This document shows, piece by piece, positions 48,939 through 57,273 of a DNA stretch of 64,000 bases. The notes below the pieces were generated by a model. The model was not told the DNA's origin, did not search any database, and saw only the letters and a list, made by a program, of their open reading frames with translations. Origin of the DNA: Pandoraea sp. (lineage in GTDB: Bacteria > Pseudomonadota > Gammaproteobacteria > Burkholderiales > Burkholderiaceae); the NCBI GenBank assembly GCA_031291335.1, contig JARLJF010000172.1:1-64000 (forward strand). Reading direction: 5' to 3'. The translations under genes were made by a program, and so were the position numbers. Numbering within the stretch: the first letter of the stretch is position 1; each line of letters opens with the position of its first letter.

Positions 48939-50197
48939 GTCGGCCCCTCGCCGCGGCACTGCTGGCGATCTTCAGGCACGCATCGAGGGGAAACCTCCGC
49001 AGCATCTTGCAGGTGGTCCGGCGCCACACTGTCGAAGCTTTGCGGGGCTTTCAACCCCGTTCCCGTGCCAAGCAGCACCACGCGTGCGCCGGGCTGGATG
49101 CGGCCCGTCGCAACACATTCGCGTAGCGCGGCGTACCCGGCAGCCGTCGACGGTTCGAACCACAGGCCGAAGCGCTGTGCCAGCGTTTGCGAGGCGGCCA
49201 GAATGCTGGCGTCGTCGAGCGAGACACAAGCACCGCGTGTTGCGCGCAACGCATGCAGCGCCGCGAAATGATCGCGCGGGCGGCTGACCGAGAGACTGTC
49301 GGCCACCGTCTGCGGACTGACGCGTGTGGGAGACTGAGGCAATGCCGTCGCTTCATCGTCATCGCGCCAATCTCGCGTAATGCTGTTCGAGCTATCCGCC
49401 TGCGCCGCCAGCAGACGCGGCACAGCCGACGTGATGCCCAGCGCATAGAGGTCGAGGAATCCTGCCGCGATCCCGGAAAGAATATTGCCGTCTCCCGTCG
49501 GCACCACCACCCAATCCGGCACGCTCCAATCGAATGCCTCCGCCATCTCATACGCACACGTTTTCTTGCCTTCGCGCGTAAATGGATTGACGCCCGTGTT
49601 GCGACAGCACACGCCGGCATCGTCGGCCATGCGTTCGGCGATCTCGAATGCATCGTCGTAGGTACCGTCAACCTCACAGACCTTCGCGCCATACGCGCGT
49701 ATTTGGGCAAGTTTGACGAAGGGCGTGCTCGCCGGCACGACAACGGTGGCAGACATCCCCTGCGACGCCGCGATACAGGCCAGCGACGCCCCGGCGTTAC
49801 CTGTCGACGCCGCCACCGCATGCGTGCAACCTGCCCGCTTCGCAACAGCCAGCACGACTTCGGTGGCGCGATCCTTGAGCGATCCGCTTGGGTTGCGTGC
49901 TTCGTCCTTCACCCAGAGATAGACGCCGGCATCATCGCCACAGTCGATCATCGGCGTTCCACCGACGACCAGGCGACTCCCCCAGCGGGCTTCGACGGGG
50001 AGGAGCGCGCGGTATCGCCACATCCCTCGACCGCGAAACATGCCCACGATGTCGGCGGCCGACGGTGAATCCGCAGCGGCCTTGCGTTGGATGCGCAGAT
50101 TCTGTCCACACACGTGGCAGCGATAACGAATCTCCCCCCAGGACTGCGGCGTCGCGCATCTCACGCACGTATAGCGATACGAGAAACATGACGTCAC
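48935..50197 (-). CDS. Threonine-synthase-like PLP enzyme with N-terminal zinc ribbon
   Basis: This fold-type-II PLP enzyme has 420 residues. Four cysteines (C11, C14, C27, C30) form a zinc ribbon as in many threonine synthases. The PLP lysine is K108 in NPSGSLKDRAT, and STGNAGASLA binds the cofactor phosphate or substrate. The GTG at 50197 overlaps the carbamoyltransferase stop (GTGA). Known family members do phosphate or hydroxyl beta/gamma-replacement. As it stands inside the diaminopropionate array, a pathway role is more likely than housekeeping threonine synthesis, but a resistant paralog is a second option. Confidence 0.83.
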   Translation of the reverse strand: MTSCFSYRYTCVRCATPQSWGEIRYRCHVCGQNLRIQRKAAADSPSAADIVGMFRGRGMWRYRALLPVEARWGSRLVVGGTPMIDCGDDAGVYLWVKDEARNPSGSLKDRATEVVLAVAKRAGCTHAVAASTGNAGASLACIAASQGMSATVVVPASTPFVKLAQIRAYGAKVCEVDGTYDDAFEIAERMADDAGVCCRNTGVNPFTREGKKTCAYEMAEAFDWSVPDWVVVPTGDGNILSGIAAGFLDLYALGITSAVPRLLAAQADSSNSITRDWRDDDEATALPQSPTRVSPQTVADSLSVSRPRDHFAALHALRATRGACVSLDDASILAASQTLAQRFGLWFEPSTAAGYAALRECVATGRIQPGARVVLLGTGTGLKAPQSFDSVAPDHLQDAAEVSPRCVPEDRQQCRGEGPT

Positions 50198-51240
50198 GCG
50201 AGGCACCCCGGATTCAGCAAATGCGCCATCACGGCGTTCTGCGCGTGGAGTCGATTCCCGGCTTGCTGAAAGACCCATGACGACGAACCATCGATAACGT
50301 CGTCCGTCACCTCTTGCCCCCGGTCTGCGGGCAGGCAATGCAGATAGCCGGCCTCCGGCGCTGCCAGTCGCATCACATCGGCGTCGACGCGCCAGTCTTG
50401 ATGCCGCTCGAACGTATCGCGCATGGCCGACTCGTCAACCGCATCGCCGTGGCGCTCAGGCAAATGCGCGAGACTGCACCACGATTTGGCATAGACGGCG
50501 TGCGCACCGGTCACGCCATCACGCAGGTCGTGGGTCACACGGATGCGCGCGCCCGTCTGCTCGGCGAACTGCGTAGCGGCCTGCATCACTTGCGGATCAA
50601 GACCGAACGGCACCGGATGCGCAAGCGTCACGTCCATGCCCGTCTTCACCGCGGCGAGCAAGAGACTCTGCGGCACTGCCACCGGCTTATGCCAGCTTCC
50701 GGAATAGGCCCAACTAATGCAAAGCCGCCGTCCGGTGAGTCCTCCCAACTGTTCGCGCATTGTCATCACATCCGCGAGCGCCTGACACGGATGGAAGCGA
50801 TCGCACTCCATGTTGATGATCGGTACGCGACTCCACTGCGCAAAGGCTTCGAGGTGACGATGGGCCCCGCCATAAACCCAACCCGCGGGCGCGCCGTACA
50901 TGCGAATGGCAATCGCATCGCCATAAGACGAGAGCACCCGTGCTACATCGGCGACGCGCTCCGTCGAATAGGGAATCTCGGCTTCGGGCAGCGCGGGAGT
51001 ATAGATGCCGTGCTGAGGATCGAGAACGATGGCATGGCCGCCCATTCGCGACAAACCCGTCTGAAAACTGCTGCGTGTGCGTAGTGAGGCGTTATAGAAG
51101 AGAAAGTAAATCGTGCGGCCACGCAGCGCGCCTTCCGTGTGCTGCGGATATCGCCGCTTGAATGTAAGTGCCGCGCTGAGCAATGCGCGATAGTCCGCCG
51201 CACTCATGGTCAGATCGGGGGCTAGCCAGTTGCAAGTCAC
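50194..51240 (-). CDS. Ornithine/N-acetylornithine-type carbamoyltransferase
   Basis: The 348-residue protein is a transcarbamoylase. The carbamoyl-phosphate loop SLRTR is at residues 52-56, HPCQ is at 150-153, and HCLP lies near the C-terminus, the form in ornithine-type enzymes (aspartate-type enzymes have HPGP). AVYAKSW resembles acetyl/succinylornithine carbamoyltransferases more than ArgF. A carbamoyl transfer to diaminopropionate would give ureidoalanine (inference). It starts after a 119-base gap, so this part of the array may have its own promoter. Confidence 0.85.
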   Translation of the reverse strand: MTCNWLAPDLTMSAADYRALLSAALTFKRRYPQHTEGALRGRTIYFLFYNASLRTRSSFQTGLSRMGGHAIVLDPQHGIYTPALPEAEIPYSTERVADVARVLSSYGDAIAIRMYGAPAGWVYGGAHRHLEAFAQWSRVPIINMECDRFHPCQALADVMTMREQLGGLTGRRLCISWAYSGSWHKPVAVPQSLLLAAVKTGMDVTLAHPVPFGLDPQVMQAATQFAEQTGARIRVTHDLRDGVTGAHAVYAKSWCSLAHLPERHGDAVDESAMRDTFERHQDWRVDADVMRLAAPEAGYLHCLPADRGQEVTDDVIDGSSSWVFQQAGNRLHAQNAVMAHLLNPGCLA

Positions 51241-51359
51241 ACATCTCTCCTGATCGAAAATCAGCGATGCTCCGAAGACAGCACTGCGCCGTCTGCTGGA
51301 TTTGACGTCAGCGGCCGGGCGGCCTTACCGCAATGCTCGCCACCCTCACTGCTTCATCA

Positions 51360-52322
51360 TCAAGGCGGACGCCATCGGCTCGCAAGCTGTGCAAAGCGCT
51401 CTGCACACGACATGCCCAACCGTTCGAACAGACGACGGGGCACCAACGCGGCCTCCATCATCTGCACGCCGACTTCGAGCGGATCGATGCTCTCGTGGAT
51501 GACGAGATCGGCTTCAGCGGCATCGAGTCCTATCGAACACAAGTGCTCCCGCCAAGCCGGCACCTCAGGGGCGAGAAATGCCGTCATCAGGTCAGGCAGG
51601 AGGCTGTCGAGAAACGTGCGTTCATCAGGTGCCAGCGACGGCACCCACTCACCGGCAAAGCGGACAAACGCCGCTTGATGACGCATCTCGTCCGCCGCAT
51701 GGTCGGCCAGCAGTCCGCGCACGGGTGGATAAATGTCGTCGCAAGCCGCCGCCCGACGCAGCGTGCCTGTGATGAGCGTCTCGGTCACGGATGCCGCTGC
51801 CACGATCGCCATGCCGCGATGCGTCGCCGGCACGGCGGCGCACAGCGCCAATACACGCACAACGCTCAACGATTCCCGTTGCCGCAGCTCATATCCCGTA
51901 TGCGTCAGCAGATGCCCACGAAAGCGTTCCATCATCCACGTGTGAAAGCCTTCGTCCGTATAAATCGCCAGCAAATCGTCACGGCTGACCGACGTAATAC
52001 TCGGGATATCGAGCATCTGCTCGATGGCCCGATTGACGATATTCAACTCAACGCGCTCCGTCTTGTTCAGATAGTCCGCCAACCGCAGTGCGCTCAACTG
52101 CTGCCGGGCCACCTGCCCTCGCTCGCAGACCAGGGGATGCATGGCATATGGCATCAGCGCCACGTTGAAGAACAACTGATCCGGCTGCAAGGGCGGGAAC
52201 GGCGCTTCCGTGGCACAACGAGTGACGGCCGCAACGTCTCGCCATGGCCGTTGCTCGTGGCCGCGTGCATCATCACTGCCGCGCGGGCGCATCCCGGCGG
52301 CCGACGGATCGAGATCAGACAT
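51360..52322 (-). CDS. AurF-type diiron N-oxygenase
   Basis: This 320-residue protein keeps all seven predicted ligands of the p-aminobenzoate N-oxygenase family: E92, E124 and H127 (DEGFH), E181, H208, E212 and H215 (H-x3-E-x2-H). Family members oxidise amines to hydroxylamine, nitroso or nitro groups, and relatives take part in diazeniumdiolate pathways. The ATG at 52322 overlaps the adenylosuccinate-synthetase-like gene by eight bases. The substrate is probably an amine derived from diaminopropionate (inference). An electron donor could be the flavin-reductase-like product at the array end. Confidence 0.87.
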   Translation of the reverse strand: MSDLDPSAAGMRPRGSDDARGHEQRPWRDVAAVTRCATEAPFPPLQPDQLFFNVALMPYAMHPLVCERGQVARQQLSALRLADYLNKTERVELNIVNRAIEQMLDIPSITSVSRDDLLAIYTDEGFHTWMMERFRGHLLTHTGYELRQRESLSVVRVLALCAAVPATHRGMAIVAAASVTETLITGTLRRAAACDDIYPPVRGLLADHAADEMRHQAAFVRFAGEWVPSLAPDERTFLDSLLPDLMTAFLAPEVPAWREHLCSIGLDAAEADLVIHESIDPLEVGVQMMEAALVPRRLFERLGMSCAERFAQLASRWRPP

Positions 52323-53787
52323 GGGGCGACGCGGCCGTGACAGGCACCAGATGATGGGCCGCCAGCGATACCAGACTGGCTCGTTCCGGCCCGAGTCCGA
52401 TCCCGGCCAAAGGTGCGCCAATGTGCCGCTCGACGAAATCGACGAAGCCATGCATTGCGGCATCGAGCGTGCCTTCGCGCCCCAGCGTGAGTGACCGCTC
52501 ATTCAGTCCGGGATAGATCAGCACGTCCGGCATGGCGTCGCTGGACAGCACGTCTCGATGCACTCGCATCGGCACGCCCTGGTAGGCCGAATGAAAATAG
52601 TGCGCTAGGCAGTCAACCTTATTGAGATATACACAGTCGACCGCGTGTGCTTTGACGACCTCTCTCAACTGCGCGAGATCGAGCATACCGATGCGACGCG
52701 GCCGCCCCGTGCCCGTACCATACTCACCGGTGAGCATTCGAAGTGCCGTGCCGACATCGAACGGATCGTTGGAGCGCAGTAGCTCGTCCGGGGAATAGCG
52801 CACCTGCTCTTCCGCTGCGCCAACGCGGGATTGCGACGCGTCGTGACAATACTGCGCTGAACGCTCGCCGCCTAGTTCGGAAGGAAACGGGCCACGACCG
52901 ACGCGCGACATGATGGCCTTCGCCACGCCGATCGTTCGACGGTGATACTTCGGTGAAAGATCACCCCCCACATACGCGTAAGCCGGCACGGTGTGGCTCG
53001 ACGTGACGTACGGCTGGCTGCCGTCAACGACATCGAGCAGTACCGATTGCGCCCCCTCGAACAGCACGTTGGCTCCGCCTCTCACGCGATCCGTGAGCCA
53101 TCCGCGATCCGATTCGATGTACCCGCGCAGCGTCTCGATGACTTTCGGCAGGCTCAGCAGCAGGTCCGACATCTCAGCGATCCACGGTGACGTTCCCCCT
53201 TCCGCATTGATCATTCGAGTGAACACGTCTCGCATCGAAGCGACGGTATCCGCTTCGTTCCTGAGCAGATCGCCCAGCATCAGGTTGACGCGTGTGTCAT
53301 TGCGCACACGCAAAGCCCGGTCCGCGTAGCACGGCCCGATGCCGTTGCCAGTCGTGCCGATCGTGCCGCTACCGCGTCGATCCATCGCGATATGGTGTGG
53401 CTGCACGAGCGCCGCGCGGGCGCTGATGCGCAGCCGGCCTTCGAGGGAAATGCCCATCTCGCGCAGTTGCTCGATCTCGTCAGCTAGCTTCCACGGGTTG
53501 ATGGCGCACCCCGACCCGATGTAGAGCGCTGCATGCGGATGAAATACGCCTGATGGCAATTGCTTGAGCGCAATACGTCCGAAGGGCGTGTCGATGGTAT
53601 GCCCGGCGTTGGCACCGCCATTGAAGCGGGCGATCACGTCGTACCCCGGTGCGAGGGTGTCGATGATCTTCGCCTTGCCTTCGTCGCCGTATTGCAGGCC
53701 GACGAGAACATCGGCGAAGCCTTCGGCAGGCTGCGAGGCGAGGTGGGCGGCGGAGTGAAGCGAGGGGCTGGAGGATACAGAGGTCAT
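52315..53787 (-). CDS. Divergent adenylosuccinate synthetase (PurA-like ligase)
   Basis: The 490-residue protein is clearly of the PurA family. The loop is QYGDEGKAK (residues 32-40; usual QWGDEGKGK), catalytic D35 and H63 (NAGHT) remain, GTTGNGIGPCYADR replaces the usual GIGPAYEDK, TGRPRRIGMLD retains the aspartate-binding loop, and NKVD the guanine site. Both classic signatures are therefore altered while catalytic residues are retained. It overlaps sbnB and the N-oxygenase gene, so it belongs to the pathway. It may ligate aspartate to a non-purine acceptor, or serve as an insensitive target paralog. Confidence 0.88.
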   Translation of the reverse strand: MTSVSSSPSLHSAAHLASQPAEGFADVLVGLQYGDEGKAKIIDTLAPGYDVIARFNGGANAGHTIDTPFGRIALKQLPSGVFHPHAALYIGSGCAINPWKLADEIEQLREMGISLEGRLRISARAALVQPHHIAMDRRGSGTIGTTGNGIGPCYADRALRVRNDTRVNLMLGDLLRNEADTVASMRDVFTRMINAEGGTSPWIAEMSDLLLSLPKVIETLRGYIESDRGWLTDRVRGGANVLFEGAQSVLLDVVDGSQPYVTSSHTVPAYAYVGGDLSPKYHRRTIGVAKAIMSRVGRGPFPSELGGERSAQYCHDASQSRVGAAEEQVRYSPDELLRSNDPFDVGTALRMLTGEYGTGTGRPRRIGMLDLAQLREVVKAHAVDCVYLNKVDCLAHYFHSAYQGVPMRVHRDVLSSDAMPDVLIYPGLNERSLTLGREGTLDAAMHGFVDFVERHIGAPLAGIGLGPERASLVSLAAHHLVPVTAASPHV

Positions 53788-54833
53788 GCGCGTTGCATAT
53801 CGTAAAAAAATCGGGGAACAGGAGCCTGCTGCGCGGCCAGTTGCTCGTAGACCCAGCGCCCGACGGCAATGTCGAGAATGCCGAGGCCGAATGGAGAGAA
53901 CACGATTGGACGGTCGCGCGCGGGTAGTTCGCCACCACAGAGCAAATGCGGCAGCGATGTCGTGACGAAGCGACGGTGACCGGTCTCGACTTCCGTGAGA
54001 TGAAGCGATGTCATCGCACGCAGGCAGTGATCGATGTCGTCGACAACGTTGTATGACTCGAGAACGATCGCGGGCGCGAGGTCGCGCAGCGAGAGATGCA
54101 GCACGATCGGGCAATGCGAAAACCAATCGGGGTTATCGAGATAAGGTGAAGACGCCGTCGTCGTGAACACGATGACGTCGGACTCGCGGATGGTGTTTTC
54201 GAGCGACACCTCCGTGCGCGCGTCGTAACCGAGATGACTCCCGATTCGGCTCGCGAGCGACACGGCGTAATCGTTGTGCAGGTCATGCACCGTTACCTCA
54301 CCGATCGGGAGCGCCGCGAGCGGTAAGCACTCAGCCACATGACGCGCAATAACGCCCGCGCCGATGAACGCCACGCGCAAGCGTCTCGCGGGTGTCTCTT
54401 TCGTAGCAAGCGCGCCGCTCGCGAGACAGCGCAACGCGCTGATCGCACTCGCTGCCGTGCGCGCCGCGCTGATAATGCTCGCCTCCATGCACGCCATCGG
54501 ATAGCCGGTCATGGCGTCGTTCAGGATGAGGACGGCGGAAGCGCGCGGCATGCCACGCTCGATGTTCTCAGGAAAGCTCGATATCCATTTGATGCCGGTG
54601 GCACCTGCCTCGCCCTCGCGGTCACGAATGTGGGCGGGCAACGCGATGATGCGATTGCGTTGCTCATCAGGGAAACGGAGAAACTGACTTTCGGGATTCA
54701 CCGTGTGTCCGGCGTCGTGGGCCCGATAGGCCGCCTCGACCGTATCGAGGACGGCCGACTTCCCCGCCCCGATAGCGGCGCTAATCTGCTCGCCGGTAAA
54801 CACGCGAAACTGCGGTAACGGTAGTGCGTTCAT
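53784..54833 (-). CDS. sbnB: SbnB-like 2,3-diaminopropionate biosynthesis protein
   Basis: The 349-residue protein belongs to the ornithine cyclodeaminase/mu-crystallin family, with Rossmann motif FIGAGVIARHV and the SbnB-like segment ATGIKWISSFPENIERG. In staphyloferrin B synthesis, SbnB oxidatively cleaves N-(1-amino-1-carboxyethyl)glutamate to L-2,3-diaminopropionate and 2-oxoglutarate with NAD. An ATGA overlap with sbnA and another with the PurA-like gene make it the second gene of the array. Confidence 0.88.
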   Translation of the reverse strand: MNALPLPQFRVFTGEQISAAIGAGKSAVLDTVEAAYRAHDAGHTVNPESQFLRFPDEQRNRIIALPAHIRDREGEAGATGIKWISSFPENIERGMPRASAVLILNDAMTGYPMACMEASIISAARTAASAISALRCLASGALATKETPARRLRVAFIGAGVIARHVAECLPLAALPIGEVTVHDLHNDYAVSLASRIGSHLGYDARTEVSLENTIRESDVIVFTTTASSPYLDNPDWFSHCPIVLHLSLRDLAPAIVLESYNVVDDIDHCLRAMTSLHLTEVETGHRRFVTTSLPHLLCGGELPARDRPIVFSPFGLGILDIAVGRWVYEQLAAQQAPVPRFFYDMQRA

Positions 54834-55906
54834 GACAATGAAGGGCTCACGGTGTCGACGGTGTGGGATGCTCCGCGAAGCACGCCGGACAGATCGTCAG
54901 CGCACGCAGCGGCCCAGTCGGGGTCATAGAGGGTGTCCAGGTATTTGTCGCCCATATCGGGTGCGATGGCGACGACCGTGTCGTTGGCAGCAATGTCTTC
55001 CGCCGACATCTGCACGGCCCGCAGCACGCTGCCCGTAGACCCGCCGACAAGCAAGCCGCGCTCGGCCAACCTGTGGCACATGCGAAGGGTTTCGGATTCG
55101 GGCACGTAGACGATGACGTCGGGCGGTTCAGCGTGCGGCGGTTCACACAGCGGCGGACGGCAACTCGTCCCCAAGCCGGGAATGCGGCGTGGTCCCGACG
55201 GACCGCCAAACGTGACGGAGCCCACAGCATCGACCGCGATCACGCGAGTCGTCAGACGATGCGCTCGCACGTAGCGCAGGCATCCCATCAACGTGCCGGT
55301 TGTGCCAGCGCCGATGAACAGATGATCGACATCGGGATGCGCCGCGAAGATTTCGGGTGCCGTCCATCGGTAGTGCGCCCGCCAATTGCTGGGATTGGCA
55401 TATTGATTGACCCACACCCATCGCGCGTCACGCGCCACCTGCTCCCGAATCCATGCGATGCGTGTGCCGAGATAGCCGCCCTGCGCGTCGCGACGCTCAA
55501 CCCGCACGACACGGGCGCCCGCCGCCTGCATCGCGCGGATGGCGTGACGTGAGGTGTTGGGATCGGTCACGCAAGTGAATCGGTAGCCGCGATTCGCACA
55601 CACCATCGCCAACGCCACGCCGAGATTTCCGGACGACGATTCCACGATCTGTGCGTTCGCCTGAATGCGCCCCGTTGCTTCCAGGTCTTCGATCAGTTGG
55701 AGCGCGGTCTTGAGCTTGATGGAGCCGGCCGGATTCAGTCCTTCGAGTTTGAGGTGAATCGTGGCGGGACACAGGCCGTCAACTGTCGCGAAGACAGGCG
55801 CCGTCGGCTGCAGGAATGCACCGCCAACGCGCAACGACAAGTCGTCACTCGCTTCGGGCCCGACCTGCGGCGGCAATGCCAACGTTTCGTGCTGATACCC
55901 CACCAC
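54830..55906 (-). CDS. sbnA: SbnA-like 2,3-diaminopropionate biosynthesis PLP enzyme
   Basis: SbnA joins O-phospho-L-serine and L-glutamate to N-(1-amino-1-carboxyethyl)glutamate. The 358-residue protein is cysteine-synthase-like with PLP lysine K64 in NPAGSIKLK, the SSSGNLGVAL loop, and GAGTTGTLMG. Two GTG codons stand in tandem (55906 and 55903), with GGGAGG six to seven bases before. It is the first gene of the array and is coupled to sbnB by an ATGA overlap. A lux-box-like dyad lies about 130 bases upstream. Confidence 0.88.
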   Translation of the reverse strand: MVGYQHETLALPPQVGPEASDDLSLRVGGAFLQPTAPVFATVDGLCPATIHLKLEGLNPAGSIKLKTALQLIEDLEATGRIQANAQIVESSSGNLGVALAMVCANRGYRFTCVTDPNTSRHAIRAMQAAGARVVRVERRDAQGGYLGTRIAWIREQVARDARWVWVNQYANPSNWRAHYRWTAPEIFAAHPDVDHLFIGAGTTGTLMGCLRYVRAHRLTTRVIAVDAVGSVTFGGPSGPRRIPGLGTSCRPPLCEPPHAEPPDVIVYVPESETLRMCHRLAERGLLVGGSTGSVLRAVQMSAEDIAANDTVVAIAPDMGDKYLDTLYDPDWAAACADDLSGVLRGASHTVDTVSPSLS

Positions 55907-56005
55907 CCACCTCCCGAAGTTCCGCCCAAAGGCGTCGCAATGGCGTGGCGAAGCGAAGTGAGTGCGAACCGCAACGTCCTTCGCTCATGCACGCCGTGAA
56001 GCGTC

Positions 56006-56053
56006 ATTTAAGCGAACCGGACGAGCGCGGAACACCTGCATAGTCGTGTAGGA
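56006..56053 (-). promoter_or_regulatory. Lux-box-like dyad and weak promoter upstream of sbnA
   Basis: ACCTGCATAGTCGTGTAGGA at 56034-56053 has the CCT-N12-AGG form of LuxR boxes. On the minus strand a -10-like TTAAAT (56011-56006) follows, which would put the box centre at about -43 from the start, as for LuxR-activated promoters. The -35 (TGTTCC) is poor, which suits activator dependence. The dyad is imperfect (five of ten pairs). Confidence 0.35.
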
Positions 56054-56194
56054 CGCAGGATGCGGCGAGGTATTTGGGAAGCGGCTAACAGCGCCGTGTG
56101 AGACCCGCGAGGAGAGAATCGAGGGGCAGCGGGATGCCGAAGGTGAAATCGGCGAACGCGTCCGCAAGTGCCGGAACGCGTTCGCGTCTGACGC

Positions 56195-57115
56195 TCAGCG
56201 AGGCCGGCCGCCGCGCCCGATGTCCTGAAGACGAACGACGGCATTGCCCGCCGCATCGGTCTTTTCCGGAATTTTCCAGGCGTGGCCGTAGACGAGTTCG
56301 AATGTCAGCGCAATCGTGCCGTCCTCGCCGCGCTGGCGCTCCAGCGCCGCGCGCACGGCGGCATGACGCGCCCGCCCCGTGAGCCCGCTGCGACGCTCCG
56401 GCCGCGGATTCACGCCAAGCAGACGCACGTCGCGCAACAACGTATCCGGCGATTCGAACGTGAGCGTGAGACGCTCCATGTCCGTAACCGGCGTATCGAA
56501 GCCACTCGCCACCATCATGTCGCCCAAGTCGTGCATGTCTGTCGGTTCGAGCACATGCGGCACGTCGTCGACTTCCGCCCAGGCCGCACGCAGTTCACGC
56601 AACGTGTCGGGACCATAGGCCGAAAACATCAGCAACCCATCCGTGCTCAGCACGCGATGCCACTCGGGAATGACGCGATGCGGCTCGCGATACCAATGAA
56701 GCGCGAGATTCGACCACACCAGATCGAACGTGCGCGGGGCGAACGGAAGTGCCGAGAAGTCGGCCTGCACTACGCCGTAAGGCGGCGCGCTACGCAGCAG
56801 CCGACGCCACCCGGTCGTTGCCCCGGCAGCGGCGGCCGCTTTGGCCATGCCGAACGAGGCGTCGAGTCCTACGCGATAGGCTTCGGGGTAACGCTCGCCG
56901 AAAGTGAGCAGGTCGCCCCCCGTGCCGCATCCGACGTCCAGCACGCGCTTGGGTTTGAGCTTGATGTAATCGAGCCGGCTCGCGAGTCGTGACGCCACCT
57001 CCCGCATCAGGAAGTCGGCCTCGTGCCAATTCTGCGCGCGACGATCGAACGCGGTGCGCAAAAAGCGGGCGGAAAACGCTGAGGACGGGTTTTGGGGATC
57101 GGCGGAAGGCTTCAT
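56195..57115 (-). CDS. bioC: BioC-like malonyl-ACP O-methyltransferase
   Basis: The 306-residue SAM-dependent methyltransferase has motif I VLDVGCGTGGD, post-I LDASFGM and the FDLVWSNLALHW segment that is typical of BioC. BioC methylates malonyl-ACP to start pimelate formation for biotin. The ATG at 57115 fits; the longer in-frame start at 57250 overlaps the divergent region. No other bio gene is in the window, so the assignment rests on sequence alone. Confidence 0.82.
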   Translation of the reverse strand: MKPSADPQNPSSAFSARFLRTAFDRRAQNWHEADFLMREVASRLASRLDYIKLKPKRVLDVGCGTGGDLLTFGERYPEAYRVGLDASFGMAKAAAAAGATTGWRRLLRSAPPYGVVQADFSALPFAPRTFDLVWSNLALHWYREPHRVIPEWHRVLSTDGLLMFSAYGPDTLRELRAAWAEVDDVPHVLEPTDMHDLGDMMVASGFDTPVTDMERLTLTFESPDTLLRDVRLLGVNPRPERRSGLTGRARHAAVRAALERQRGEDGTIALTFELVYGHAWKIPEKTDAAGNAVVRLQDIGRGGRPR

Positions 57116-57273
57116 GGGACAGGCGAAAAGGCGAGTCGGCAGTATACTCGTTGCTGTCCGAACGCATCGGGCACCGCTCGCGCAGCCCGGCCCTATGCGG
57201 CCGCCGGCCACCAGGCGTCGCTCGACGGCGCCGGCCGCTCGGCCCGCCAAGTCACTTCGTTCCTGCTATCGCC

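Noticed and set aside
47289-55906. Siderophore (staphyloferrin B-like) cluster because of sbnA and sbnB
   Set aside because: No NIS synthetase, decarboxylase, TonB receptor or transporter gene accompanies them.
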